DNA of 27,761 bases from JBHIBC01 sp046758905 (GTDB taxonomy: Bacteria > Acidobacteriota > Polarisedimenticolia > Gp22-AA2): NCBI GenBank assembly GCA_046758905.1, contig JBHIBC010000039.1, positions 1 through 27,761 on the forward strand, in the 5' to 3' direction. Below, piece after piece: positions 17,156-24,938 of this stretch (position 1 is its first letter; each line of letters starts with the position of its first letter). A model generated the notes under the pieces. The model was given only the letters and a program-made list of their open reading frames with translations. It was not told the DNA's origin and ran no database searches. A program made the translations under genes and the position numbers.

Positions 17156-17983
17156 ATGTCACGGACGGCGCTCGGGTTCACGGCTGGCGGGCTGAGCCGG
17201 CGGCGCCGGAGTCGGGCGGCGCGGGCCCCCAGGAGGGGGGAGCGGGCCGGCGGCGCCTCCGGGCCGCGGGCGATCCTGTTCGACTTCGACGGGGTCCTGG
17301 TCGACAGCGAGGCCCGGCACTGGCGCGCCTTCCGGCACGTGCTGGCACCGCTCGGCATCGACCTGTCGCGCGCGGCCTACGACGAGCGCTACCTGGCGTT
17401 CGATGATCGCGGCGCGCTGTCGGCCATGCTGCGCGACGCCGCCCGGTCTCGCTTACCGCGCGCGCGGCAGGGGGGAGCGCGGCGGCGTCCTCCCCCGCTC
17501 GGGCGGCTGGTGCGGCGCAAGCGCGAGGCCTACCGGCGGCTGTGCGGCGACCGCGTGCGCGTCGGGCGGCGCGCCGCCGCCCTGGTCCGCTCGCTCTCGA
17601 GGCGGGTGCCGCTGGCGATCGTGTCCGGCGCCGCGCGCGCGGAGATCGTCAGCGCGCTGCGGCGCGCCGGCATCTCGGGGGCGTTCCGGGCCGTCGTCGC
17701 GGCCGAGGACGTCCGGCGCTGCAAGCCGCAGCCGGACGGCTACCGGCTCGCGCTGCGCCGGCTGGGGCTCGGGAGCGGGCGCGGGTGCATCGCGGTGGAG
17801 GACTCCCCGGGAGGCATCCGGGCGGCGCGAGCCGCCGGCTGCGAGGTCGTCGGCATCGCCACGAGCTACCCGGCGGCCGCCCTGCGCCGGGCGGGGGTCC
17901 GGAGCGTGGTCCGCTCGGCCGCGTCCCTCGCCCCCCGGTCGCTGCTGCGAGCCGGCCCTCCCGCCGGTCAGCGCGCCTCGTAG
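17156..17983 (+). CDS. HAD-superfamily hydrolase (phosphatase/beta-phosphoglucomutase-like)
   Basis: 275 residues. The four HAD motifs are present: motif I FDFDGVLVDSE (nucleophile D43, acid D45), motif II IVSGAAR, motif III lysine in CKPQPDGY and motif IV VEDSPGG. A helical cap lies between motifs I and II, as in the phosphoglycolate phosphatase / beta-phosphoglucomutase subfamily. The likely activity is on a small phosphorylated sugar or related metabolite; the substrate is not predictable. The first ~38 residues are a basic, disordered extension not usual for the family. No alternative in-frame ATG/GTG with a ribosome binding site exists, and a promoter ends just before this ATG. The 3' end overlaps the convergent amidohydrolase by 16 bases. 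Confidence 0.9.
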   Translation: MSRTALGFTAGGLSRRRRSRAARAPRRGERAGGASGPRAILFDFDGVLVDSEARHWRAFRHVLAPLGIDLSRAAYDERYLAFDDRGALSAMLRDAARSRLPRARQGGARRRPPPLGRLVRRKREAYRRLCGDRVRVGRRAAALVRSLSRRVPLAIVSGAARAEIVSALRRAGISGAFRAVVAAEDVRRCKPQPDGYRLALRRLGLGSGRGCIAVEDSPGGIRAARAAGCEVVGIATSYPAAALRRAGVRSVVRSAASLAPRSLLRAGPPAGQRAS

Positions 17984-19695
17984 ACCACCTCTCCACCCAC
18001 GATGGTGTAGGCGATGCCGGCGTCCGGGATGCGCTCGGGGGGCAGGGCCCGCAGGTCCTGCTCGATGACCGTCAGATCCGCCCAGAGGCCGGGGGCGATC
18101 CGCCCCTTGGTGTTCTCCTCGAAGGCCGCGTAGGCGGCGCCGATGGTGTAGGCGCGGAGCGCCTCATCGAGGCTCATCGCCTGCTCCGGGTGCCAGCCCC
18201 CCGGCGGCCGGCCGTCGAGGTCCCGGCGCGTCACCGCGGAGTGGATGCCGATCAGGGGGCGCTCCGGTTCGACGGGGAAGTCGGAGCCGGCGGCGATGGT
18301 CACGCCGGCCTCCAGGACCCAGCGCCAGGCGTACAGCCCGCGCCCGCGCTCCGCTCCGATGCGCTCCTCCGCCCAATCCATGTCGCTGGTGGCGTGGCTC
18401 GGCTGCATCGAGGCGATGACCCCGAGCCGCTTCAGCCGGGCGATGTCCTCGCGGGTGGTGCACTGCAGGTGCTCGATCCTGGGCCGGGGATCCTCGGCCG
18501 GGACGGCCGCCAGCGCCGCCTCGTACGCCTCCAGGGTGAGGCGGATCCCGCGGTCGCCGATGGCGTGGGTGCAGACCTGGTAGCCGCGCCGCAGCGCCAG
18601 GGCCGCGGCCGCCTCGATCGCCTCGGGCGGGGTCACGAGCAGGCCGCGATTCCCGGGATCGTCCGCGTAGTCCTCGAAGAAGGCGGCGCCGCGCGACCCC
18701 ATGGCGCCGTCGATCATCAGCTTGACGGCCCGCAGCGTCACCCGGTTCCGGTAGTTGATCAGCGGCGGCCGCTCCAGGAGCCGCTCGAGCGGCTCACCGT
18801 TCATCCCGGACCACATCAGGTAGGCGCGCAGAGGCAGCCGTCCCTCGTCGGCCAGCTCGCGGTAGGCCGCGGCCTCCTCCTCGCTCACTCCGGCGTCGTG
18901 GATCTCGGTCAGCCCGGCGGCCGCGCACCGCCTCAGCGCGGAGACGATCCAGGACTTGATCTGTTCCCGCGTCGGACGCGGGCGGGCCGCCTCGATCAGG
19001 TCGGTGGCGTTGTCGATGAACACCCCGGTCGGCTCGCCACGCTCGTCCCGCTCGATGGTCCCTCCGGGTGGATCGGGCGTGTCGCGCGTCACGCCCGCGA
19101 GCTCCATCGCCCTGCGGTTCGCCCAGCCCGCATGCCCGTCGACGCGGGTCAGCCACACGGGCCGCGCCGGCGCCGCACCGGTCAGGGGGCGGTGATCCGG
19201 GAATCGCCCGCCGGGCCAGAGGTTCTGATCCCAGCCGCCTCCGGTGACCCACTCGCCGGGCGGCAGCTCGGCCGCGCGCGCCGCGACGCGCCGCGCGACC
19301 TCCTCGACGCTGCCGGCGCCCCGCAGGTCGAGGCCGGCGAGACGCCGGCCCAGGCTCCGGACGTGCGCGTGGGCGTCGATGAGACCGGGGACCACCATCG
19401 CCCCCTCGAGGTCGATGCGGCGCGTGGACGGCCCGGCCAGCGCCAGGATCGCCTCGTCGGCGCCGACGGCGGCGATCAAGCCGGATCGCACGGCCACCGC
19501 CTCGGCCTCCGGCGCCTCCGGGTCCATCGTGACGACGGCCCCGCCGACGAGGACCAGGTCGGCGGGCGGCTCGCCTCTCCTCCCGGTGCAGCAGAGGACC
19601 GACACGGTCACGCCGAGCAGGGCCAGGGCGACGGCCGGCGCCGCCGCGTCCGTCCAGCCGTGCTGCATCCCCAGGGCGCCCGTCCGGGGGCTCAT
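17968..19695 (-). CDS. Amidohydrolase family protein (YtcJ-like)
   Basis: 575 residues of the amidohydrolase-3 / YtcJ group. After a hydrophobic N-terminal segment (about 18-35, likely signal or anchor) it shows LVLVGGAVVTMDP, the metal motif HAH (H109, H111) in GLIDAHAHV, DGAMGSRGAAFFEDY, the histidine of CTHAIGDRGI, the RIEHLQ histidine and the metal aspartate region GSDFPVEPERP. The family hydrolyses C-N bonds in varied amides, and the substrate is unknown. The ATG at 19695 overlaps the stop of the cytochrome gene upstream as ATGA, and GAGGGG precedes it, so translation is coupled. A longer frame reading upstream to 20082 lies inside the cytochrome gene and is rejected. Confidence 0.92.
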   Translation of the reverse strand: MSPRTGALGMQHGWTDAAAPAVALALLGVTVSVLCCTGRRGEPPADLVLVGGAVVTMDPEAPEAEAVAVRSGLIAAVGADEAILALAGPSTRRIDLEGAMVVPGLIDAHAHVRSLGRRLAGLDLRGAGSVEEVARRVAARAAELPPGEWVTGGGWDQNLWPGGRFPDHRPLTGAAPARPVWLTRVDGHAGWANRRAMELAGVTRDTPDPPGGTIERDERGEPTGVFIDNATDLIEAARPRPTREQIKSWIVSALRRCAAAGLTEIHDAGVSEEEAAAYRELADEGRLPLRAYLMWSGMNGEPLERLLERPPLINYRNRVTLRAVKLMIDGAMGSRGAAFFEDYADDPGNRGLLVTPPEAIEAAAALALRRGYQVCTHAIGDRGIRLTLEAYEAALAAVPAEDPRPRIEHLQCTTREDIARLKRLGVIASMQPSHATSDMDWAEERIGAERGRGLYAWRWVLEAGVTIAAGSDFPVEPERPLIGIHSAVTRRDLDGRPPGGWHPEQAMSLDEALRAYTIGAAYAAFEENTKGRIAPGLWADLTVIEQDLRALPPERIPDAGIAYTIVGGEVVYEAR

Positions 19696-21638
19696 GTCCC
19701 CTCGCTCCGATCCGCCCTGTGCGTCACCCGCGGAAGGGCGGTCTCGATGTCGAAATCGGGGTCGTTGTCCTGATCGTGACAGGCCGTGCACACCCCCTGG
19801 ATGATACAGAACGAGCACTGGTCGGTGATCCCGTAGATCGTCTCCACCTTCGCGTCCTCCGGGGCGCCGACGTGATCCGCGCCGGGCCCATGGCAGACCT
19901 CGCACTGAACGTTGGTCATCGAGGCGGTCGCCTCCGGGTCGCCGAACCCGCCCTTCAGTCCCATCCCGGTGGTGTGACAGGGCAGACAGGCAGGGTCGGC
20001 GCCCCGGCGCTCCCGCAGCAGGCGTGCGAACGCCGCGGCGTGCGGCGTGCGCTCCCACTGCCGGTACTCCGCCTGGTGGCACGCGCGGCAGGCCTCCGCC
20101 CCGACGTGCGCCACGCCCGATCTGAACCTCTCCAGCCGCCGCCGGTTCACCCGCTCCAGGCGCTCGCGCTGCCCCTCGCTGTAGCGGAACATCCGGTCGA
20201 GGTCGGGGTCGTCCCGGTGGGCGACGAGCGCCATCGCCTCATCGAGGTCGAAGTTGAGGACGAACTTGCCGCTGTGACAGTCGGCGCACGCCGCGGACAT
20301 GGCCGCCGGATCGATCCCCGCGCCGCCCGGATGGCCCCCGCCCGGCCCGTGGCAGACCTCGCACTGCACGTTCACCATGTGGGGGGTCGATTGCGGATCC
20401 CTGAAGCCGCCGTCCGCCCCCTCGCCGGTCACGTGACAGCCGACGCAGTCCGGATCGCGCCATCGATCCCCTTTCCCCAGGCTGTCCCAGGCGATGCTGT
20501 GCGGCGTCAGGAGCCAGTCCCGGAACTCGCGCGCGTGGCAGGAGCGGCAGATGCCGTCTCCCGCGTACCGCCCCTCGGGCAGGGACGCCGCGAGCGCCCC
20601 GGGAGACCCCTCGCCCAGCGCCAGGCGCACCTGCAGGCGCGTCAGCTCCTCCCGGTCGGGACGGTCGCCCTGCTCGCGGAACCGGACGAAGCCGTCCCGG
20701 TCGATGATGAAGGTGTCGGGCGTTCTGGTGGAGCCGTACCTGCGGAAGATCTCCCGGGCGGGGTCGAGGACCACCGGGTAGTCGATCCCGTGCTCCGCGA
20801 GGAAGGCGCGCAGCCTTCCGCCGAGGTCCCGCGACGTGACGCCGATCGCCGCGACGGCCCCGCCGCGGAACTCGGCGAGGGCCCGGGCGAGCCGGGGGAG
20901 GTCCTCGTCGCAGTGGGGGCATTCCTGATCGAAGAAGTTCAGGACCACCACCTTGCCCCGGAGCGACGCGAGATCGATCCGCCGCCCGTCGAGGTCGGTG
21001 GCGGAGAACACCGGGGCCCTCGGGTTCTCGGAGTACGCGATCTCCATCGGGCGCCCCTCGCCGCGGACCTCCCGCGGCAGCTCGCGCAGAGCGGCCTCGG
21101 TCGCCTCGACCCTCGCCCGGTAGGCCGTTCCCAGGTAGCCGTCCAGCCGGAAGCGGACCACATGGCCGGCATCGAGCAGGACGACGGTGGGCAGGTCGCC
21201 GACCCCGTAGGAGCGGGCGATCGAGCCGGGATCGCGCAGGATGGGCAGCGAGAGGGCGTGCGCGGCGCGGTACTCTCGGACGCCCTCGAGGCTGTCCCGC
21301 GACAGGCCCAGGTACACGATCTTGCCGAGGGAGGGGTCGTCCCGGAAGCGGCTCATGTCGCGCGCGAGCTCGAGGGCCGACGGGGAGCCCGGGCGGAAGA
21401 ACAGCAGCGCCACCGGCCGGTCGCGCAGGTTCGCGAGGGGCAGCCATCCACCCGACGGATCCTGGGCGACGAAGTCGGGACCGACGGTCCCGACCGACGG
21501 GTGCGAAGCGCCCTCCGCCGGCCCCGGCGCGCCGGCGCCCTCCCCGCCCGGCCCCGGGCCGCACCCGCCGGCGAGAGCCGCGGCGCCCGCGAGGACGAGC
21601 GGCATCGCCCTCAGGAGGGATGGGGGGAGCTTGGCCAC
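19692..21638 (-). CDS. Lipoprotein with two thioredoxin-like (TlpA/redoxin) domains fused to an octahaem cytochrome c
   Basis: 648 residues. The signal sequence ends ALAGGC (lipid cysteine C26). Thioredoxin-like domain 1 (about 48-190) has SPSA (85-88) where the active-site CxxC should be; domain 2 (about 205-345) keeps CPHC at 240-243. The C-terminal part has eight CxxCH haem motifs beginning at 364, 398, 426, 451 and 517, 551, 579, 617. The first three intervals of each set are 34/28/25 and 34/28/38, and NVQCEVCHGPG occurs in both, so the region is a duplicated cytochrome c554-type tetrahaem module. An additional CSFC (608-611) has no histidine. The protein should sit on the outer side of a membrane, linking thiol redox to electron transfer. 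GTG at 21638 gives the charged signal n-region; ATG at 21605 is an alternative. Confidence 0.9.
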   Translation of the reverse strand: MAKLPPSLLRAMPLVLAGAAALAGGCGPGPGGEGAGAPGPAEGASHPSVGTVGPDFVAQDPSGGWLPLANLRDRPVALLFFRPGSPSALELARDMSRFRDDPSLGKIVYLGLSRDSLEGVREYRAAHALSLPILRDPGSIARSYGVGDLPTVVLLDAGHVVRFRLDGYLGTAYRARVEATEAALRELPREVRGEGRPMEIAYSENPRAPVFSATDLDGRRIDLASLRGKVVVLNFFDQECPHCDEDLPRLARALAEFRGGAVAAIGVTSRDLGGRLRAFLAEHGIDYPVVLDPAREIFRRYGSTRTPDTFIIDRDGFVRFREQGDRPDREELTRLQVRLALGEGSPGALAASLPEGRYAGDGICRSCHAREFRDWLLTPHSIAWDSLGKGDRWRDPDCVGCHVTGEGADGGFRDPQSTPHMVNVQCEVCHGPGGGHPGGAGIDPAAMSAACADCHSGKFVLNFDLDEAMALVAHRDDPDLDRMFRYSEGQRERLERVNRRRLERFRSGVAHVGAEACRACHQAEYRQWERTPHAAAFARLLRERRGADPACLPCHTTGMGLKGGFGDPEATASMTNVQCEVCHGPGADHVGAPEDAKVETIYGITDQCSFCIIQGVCTACHDQDNDPDFDIETALPRVTHRADRSEGT

Positions 21639-21747
21639 GGCGGCGTGCGGGCCGGTACGGAAAGGGGCCGCGCATCGGGACAGGTCGCGTTCAGGCGGTC
21701 GCGCGTGAGAGGCATCCCCATCGGGTGGAACTGCTCGTAAGGGCAGC

Positions 21748-21776
21748 AGTATAGATGGGGGTCGCGCGCGGGTCAA
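21748..21776 (-). promoter_or_regulatory. Strong sigma70-type promoter for the cytochrome-amidohydrolase pair
   Basis: On the minus strand TTGACC (5 of 6), a 17-bp spacer and TATACT (5 of 6). Transcription would begin near 21741, leaving a leader of about 100 nt to the GTG at 21638. This also rules out the in-frame ATG at 21878 as the start. Confidence 0.65.
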
Positions 21777-21850
21777 TTCGACCGGCCCCTGTGTGGCACG
21801 GGCCGTGTTGGTGGTAGACTCCGGCCTCCCGCCGTCCGGAGGAGGGCACC

Positions 21851-22480
21851 GTGGAGAACCTCGTCGACGAACGGGCACGCAGGCTCAAGATCGCGGTCGG
21901 GATCATGGGATCGGCCGGGGGGACCCTCGGCAGGGGTGCCCTGAGGAAGGCGTTCGAGATGGGCCGCGCCGTCGCCCGCAAGGGCTGCATCCTGATCACC
22001 GGCGCCTGCCCCGGGCTGCCGCACGAGGCCGTGAAGGGGGCGCGATCGGAGAACGGCATCGTCGTGGGCATCTCTCCGGCGCTCAACTTCGAGGAGCACG
22101 CCATGAAGTACCGATCGCCCTACGACGGCTACGACGCCCTCATCTACACCGGAAGCGGACTGATGGGGCGCGAGATCGAGAACATCCGGTCGTGCGACCT
22201 GGTGGTCTTCATGGGAGGGCGGTCGGGGACGCTGGGGGAGTTCTCCATCGCGTACGATGAGGGCAAGGTCATCGGGGTGCTCCAGGGGACCGGCGGGATC
22301 GCCGACAGGATGGACGTCATCGTCGACCTGATCCGCAAGGAGACCGGGGCGCAGGTCCTCTACGGCCGGGAGCCGCGGGAGCTCCTGGAGAGGCTCATCG
22401 CCGTGTACGACGAGAAGCTGCTGCCCTACTACAAGACGATCCTCGCCAACAGCGACCCCGACGGGAAGCCCGAGGGCTGA
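21851..22480 (+). CDS. LOG/SLOG-family protein (TIGR00725-like, Rossmann fold)
   Basis: 209 residues. The Rossmann-type start KIAVGIMGSAGG, ILITGACPGLPHEAVKGA, and the family signature GGRSGTLGEFSIAYDEGKVIGVLQGTGG match the TIGR00725 branch of the LOG (lysine-decarboxylase-like) superfamily. Cytokinin-type LOG enzymes are nucleotide 5'-monophosphate phosphoribohydrolases with a PGGxGTxxE motif. Here the first Pro is absent but GxGTxxE is retained, so a nucleotide-binding or hydrolysing role is likely but unproven. The GTG start is supported by GGAGGAGGG directly upstream. It diverges from the cytochrome lipoprotein; a weak TAGACT -10 lies at 21815-21820. Confidence 0.88.
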   Translation: MENLVDERARRLKIAVGIMGSAGGTLGRGALRKAFEMGRAVARKGCILITGACPGLPHEAVKGARSENGIVVGISPALNFEEHAMKYRSPYDGYDALIYTGSGLMGREIENIRSCDLVVFMGGRSGTLGEFSIAYDEGKVIGVLQGTGGIADRMDVIVDLIRKETGAQVLYGREPRELLERLIAVYDEKLLPYYKTILANSDPDGKPEG

Positions 22481-22521
22481 CGGCCCGCGCGGGCGGGGCT
22501 GCCCGGGCGGCCCGGCTGTTC

Positions 22522-22527
22522 TATAAT
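22522..22527 (+). promoter_or_regulatory. Consensus -10 element immediately before the next gene
   Basis: Perfect TATAAT ends seven bases before the GTG at 22534, so the transcript would start at or next to the start codon. The -35 is not recognisable. Confidence 0.5.
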
Positions 22528-22533
22528 TCCCAC

Positions 22534-23130
22534 GTGGTCGGCATGCGATCGCGCCTCTCGCAGAGTGAACGACGGTCCCTCCCGCGTGGCGTCGCGCGCG
22601 CCCTCGCCGGGTGCGCGTTCGGGATCCTGGCGGCGTCGCTCCCGGCGCGCGCCGAGATCCTGCTGAACCCCGACGGGTGGAGGTTCCCGAACATCATCAC
22701 CGCCGCGAAGGAGAAGATCATGATCTCCGACCGGACCCGCGAGATCCCCGGAAAGGAGACGATCCTCAAGGGGTACCGGCGCTCCGACGGGACGTATTTC
22801 ATGACCTACGAGGTCGAGGGACGGGTCTTCGGGGTCGAGATCGACACCAACGGTCGTCCGCCCTTCGAGTACAGCATCATGGACACCGACGGGGACGGCA
22901 AGTTCGAGACCAAGATCCCGCACGAGAAAGGGAACAAGGACCGGGCCTACGTCCCGCAGTGGATCGTGGACTACTACTACTCCCTCCATCCGGAGCTGAA
23001 GGATCCCGAGGCGCAGGTGAGGATCCCCTCCCCCAGCCTCAAGCCGGCCCGGCGCCCGAGGCCGGTCCCGACGCCGGAGCCCGAGCAGGAGCCGCTCCCT
23101 CCCGAGGTGCGCGCGCAGCCCTCTCCCTGA
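22534..23130 (+). CDS. Small exported protein with a DxDxDG loop, function unknown
   Basis: 198 residues. Basic N-terminus, then a hydrophobic segment ending SLPARA-E, a standard signal peptide with cleavage near residue 40. The mature domain is beta-rich (IMISDRTREIPGKETILKGYRRSDGTYFMTYEV). It contains DTDGDGKFE, a calcium-loop-like DxDxDG motif. The C-terminal ~45 residues are a Pro-rich, Glu/Arg tail that may be an extended linker or wall-facing tail. I do not recognise the family. GTG at 22534 or ATG at 22543 are both possible; the consensus -10 just upstream and lack of a ribosome binding site favour a leaderless GTG. Confidence 0.75.
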   Translation: MVGMRSRLSQSERRSLPRGVARALAGCAFGILAASLPARAEILLNPDGWRFPNIITAAKEKIMISDRTREIPGKETILKGYRRSDGTYFMTYEVEGRVFGVEIDTNGRPPFEYSIMDTDGDGKFETKIPHEKGNKDRAYVPQWIVDYYYSLHPELKDPEAQVRIPSPSLKPARRPRPVPTPEPEQEPLPPEVRAQPSP

Positions 23131-23165
23131 CCGAGAAGCGCCGCCGCCCGCCCCGCCACAGCGCT

Positions 23166-24938
23166 TCACCCTCCGCGCGGCTCCCGGATCGTGTGGTAGC
23201 GGCCGGCCGGGAGATCGGTCAGGACCTGCGTGGTCCCGCGCGGCCAGCGGATCTCCACCCGATCGGCTCGCCGGAGCGCGCCGAGGCCGAAGTGGAGGCG
23301 CGGGTCGTTGCAGGAGATGTGGGAGGCGCCGGCCCGGACCTCGCCCGTCTGGCGCGTGGCGCCGGCGACGACGGTGACCCGCGCCCCGATCGCGGCCCGG
23401 TTGGGCGGCGCGCCGAGCAGCCGGAACCCGATCCAGGACCGGGCGTTGCCGCCGTCGTTGCGCAGGAGGCTGGGCGGCTCGTCCATGTTGTTCACCACGA
23501 TGTCGATATCGCCGTCGTTGTCCAGGTCGCCGAAGGCGGCCCCGCGGGAGCTGTGGGCTTGCCGGAAGGCGGGGCCGGCCTCGTCGGTCGTCTCGCGGAA
23601 CCGGCCGCGGCCGTCGTTGTGGAACAGCTGGTCGCGCTGCTTCCAGGTCGTGCCGAGGTTGGTGCCGTCGATCCCGGGGTAGACGTGTCCGTTGGCGATG
23701 AAGATGTCGCGGTGGCCGTCGTTGTCGTAGTCGATGAAGCCGGTGCCCCAGCCGAGCGTCCTCAGGGTGGGGGTGCCGAGCCCGGCGGTCCGGGTGGCGT
23801 CTAGGAAGAACAGCCGGTCGACGCCGCGGTACAGGGTCGAGTAGTCGTGTGAGAAGTTGGTGACGAAGATGTCCGGCCGGCCGTCGTTGTCGTAGTCCCC
23901 GACATCGACCCCCATGCTGGACTGCGCGCGTCCGTCCTCGTTGTAGGCGACGCCGGCGATCGTCCCGATCTCGGTGAACCGCCCGTCGCCGTCATTGCGG
24001 TAGAGGAGGTTGGCCGTCGCGTCGTTGGCCACGTAGAGGTCCAGGTCGCCGTCGAGGTCGAGGTCCGACCAGAAGGCGCCTAGGGCGAAGCCGGGCGGCT
24101 CCCCGCCGACTCCGGCCTGCCGCGTGACGTCGCGGAAGCGTCCGTTCCCGAGGTTCCTGTACAGGCGGTCGGAGGCTCGCTTCAGCCCCCGCGGCCCGCA
24201 CATCACCGGCATCCCCCGGTAGAAGCAGTTGACCCCGGCGCCCGGCTCCGGCAGGGGAGGGCTGGAGGCGTCGTAGTCGACGTAATGGGAGACGAACAGA
24301 TCGATCCACCCGTCCCCGTCGTAGTCGCCGAACGCGGCCCCGGTGCTCCAGCCGCGGGCCTCCAGCCCCGCGAACGCGGTCACGTCCGCGAAGCGCCCGT
24401 CGCCGAGATTGCGGTACAGGTAGTAGCGCCCGAACCCGGTCACGAACAGGTCGAGGCGGCCGTCGTCGTCGTAGTCCCCGAACACGCATCCCTGCGCCCA
24501 GTAGCCGCGCAGCGCGACGCCCGCCCGCTCGGTGACGTCCTCGAAGGTCCCGTCCCCGCGGTTGCGGTACAGGGCCGAGCGCGGCATCCGGCCCCTCGCG
24601 ACCCCGCCGCCCGGAAGGCCGTTGGGCAGGAAGATGTCGAGGTGGCCGTCGTCGTCCACGTCGCCCAGGCAGACGCCGTTGCCCACCGTCTCGTTGATGT
24701 AATCCTTCCGCGACCCGCCGCACACGTTCGCGAGGACGACTCCGGCCCGGCGCGCCACGTCCACGAAGCGCACGGCGGGGGAGCCGCCGGGAGCGGGGCT
24801 TCTCGCCTCCTCCGCGGCGGCCCTCGCCGCCGGCGCGCCGGCCGCCAGGCGGCCCAGCAGGACGAGGCGGCGAAGAGCATGGCCCGCGCGGACCGCGCGG
24901 CTAGTCCATCGACGCGACGCCCGGCTGCTTCTTCGCAC
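23166..24938 (-). CDS. CRTAC1-family FG-GAP/VCBS beta-propeller protein with ASPIC/UnbV C-terminus
   Basis: About 590 residues, exported. Seven FG-GAP-type repeats are readable, each with a calcium loop such as GDVDDDGHLDIF, GDYDDDGRLDLF, GDYDGDGWIDLF, SDLDLDGDLDLY, GDYDNDGRPDIF, IDYDNDGHRDIF and GDLDNDGDIDIV, forming an integrin-like propeller. The last ~80 residues (NRAAIGARVTVVAG ... RVEIRWPRGTTQVLTDLPAGR) are the ASPIC/UnbV domain. The role is probably surface binding or adhesion; specific partners are unknown. The GTG at 24938 has AGAGG five bases upstream and overlaps the TPR gene end by 38 bases; the ATG at 24962 is an alternative. The signal region is Arg-rich and unusual, so the exact start is uncertain. 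Confidence 0.9.
   Translation of the reverse strand: MRRSSRASRRWTSRAVRAGHALRRLVLLGRLAAGAPAARAAAEEARSPAPGGSPAVRFVDVARRAGVVLANVCGGSRKDYINETVGNGVCLGDVDDDGHLDIFLPNGLPGGGVARGRMPRSALYRNRGDGTFEDVTERAGVALRGYWAQGCVFGDYDDDGRLDLFVTGFGRYYLYRNLGDGRFADVTAFAGLEARGWSTGAAFGDYDGDGWIDLFVSHYVDYDASSPPLPEPGAGVNCFYRGMPVMCGPRGLKRASDRLYRNLGNGRFRDVTRQAGVGGEPPGFALGAFWSDLDLDGDLDLYVANDATANLLYRNDGDGRFTEIGTIAGVAYNEDGRAQSSMGVDVGDYDNDGRPDIFVTNFSHDYSTLYRGVDRLFFLDATRTAGLGTPTLRTLGWGTGFIDYDNDGHRDIFIANGHVYPGIDGTNLGTTWKQRDQLFHNDGRGRFRETTDEAGPAFRQAHSSRGAAFGDLDNDGDIDIVVNNMDEPPSLLRNDGGNARSWIGFRLLGAPPNRAAIGARVTVVAGATRQTGEVRAGASHISCNDPRLHFGLGALRRADRVEIRWPRGTTQVLTDLPAGRYHTIREPRGG

Noticed and set aside
19696..20082. N-terminal extension of the amidohydrolase frame into the cytochrome gene
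   Set aside because: It overlaps the haem-coding region out of frame. The ATGA overlap start at 19695 has a ribosome binding site.
19719..21740. 673-codon + strand frame opposite the cytochrome lipoprotein
   Set aside because: It is antisense to eight haem motifs and a CPHC site; its composition is that of a shadow frame.
21792..21812. Sigma54-like TGGCACG...TTG upstream of the LOG gene
   Set aside because: The spacing between the two elements is about 7 rather than 4 bases, and the GC dinucleotide of the -12 element is missing.
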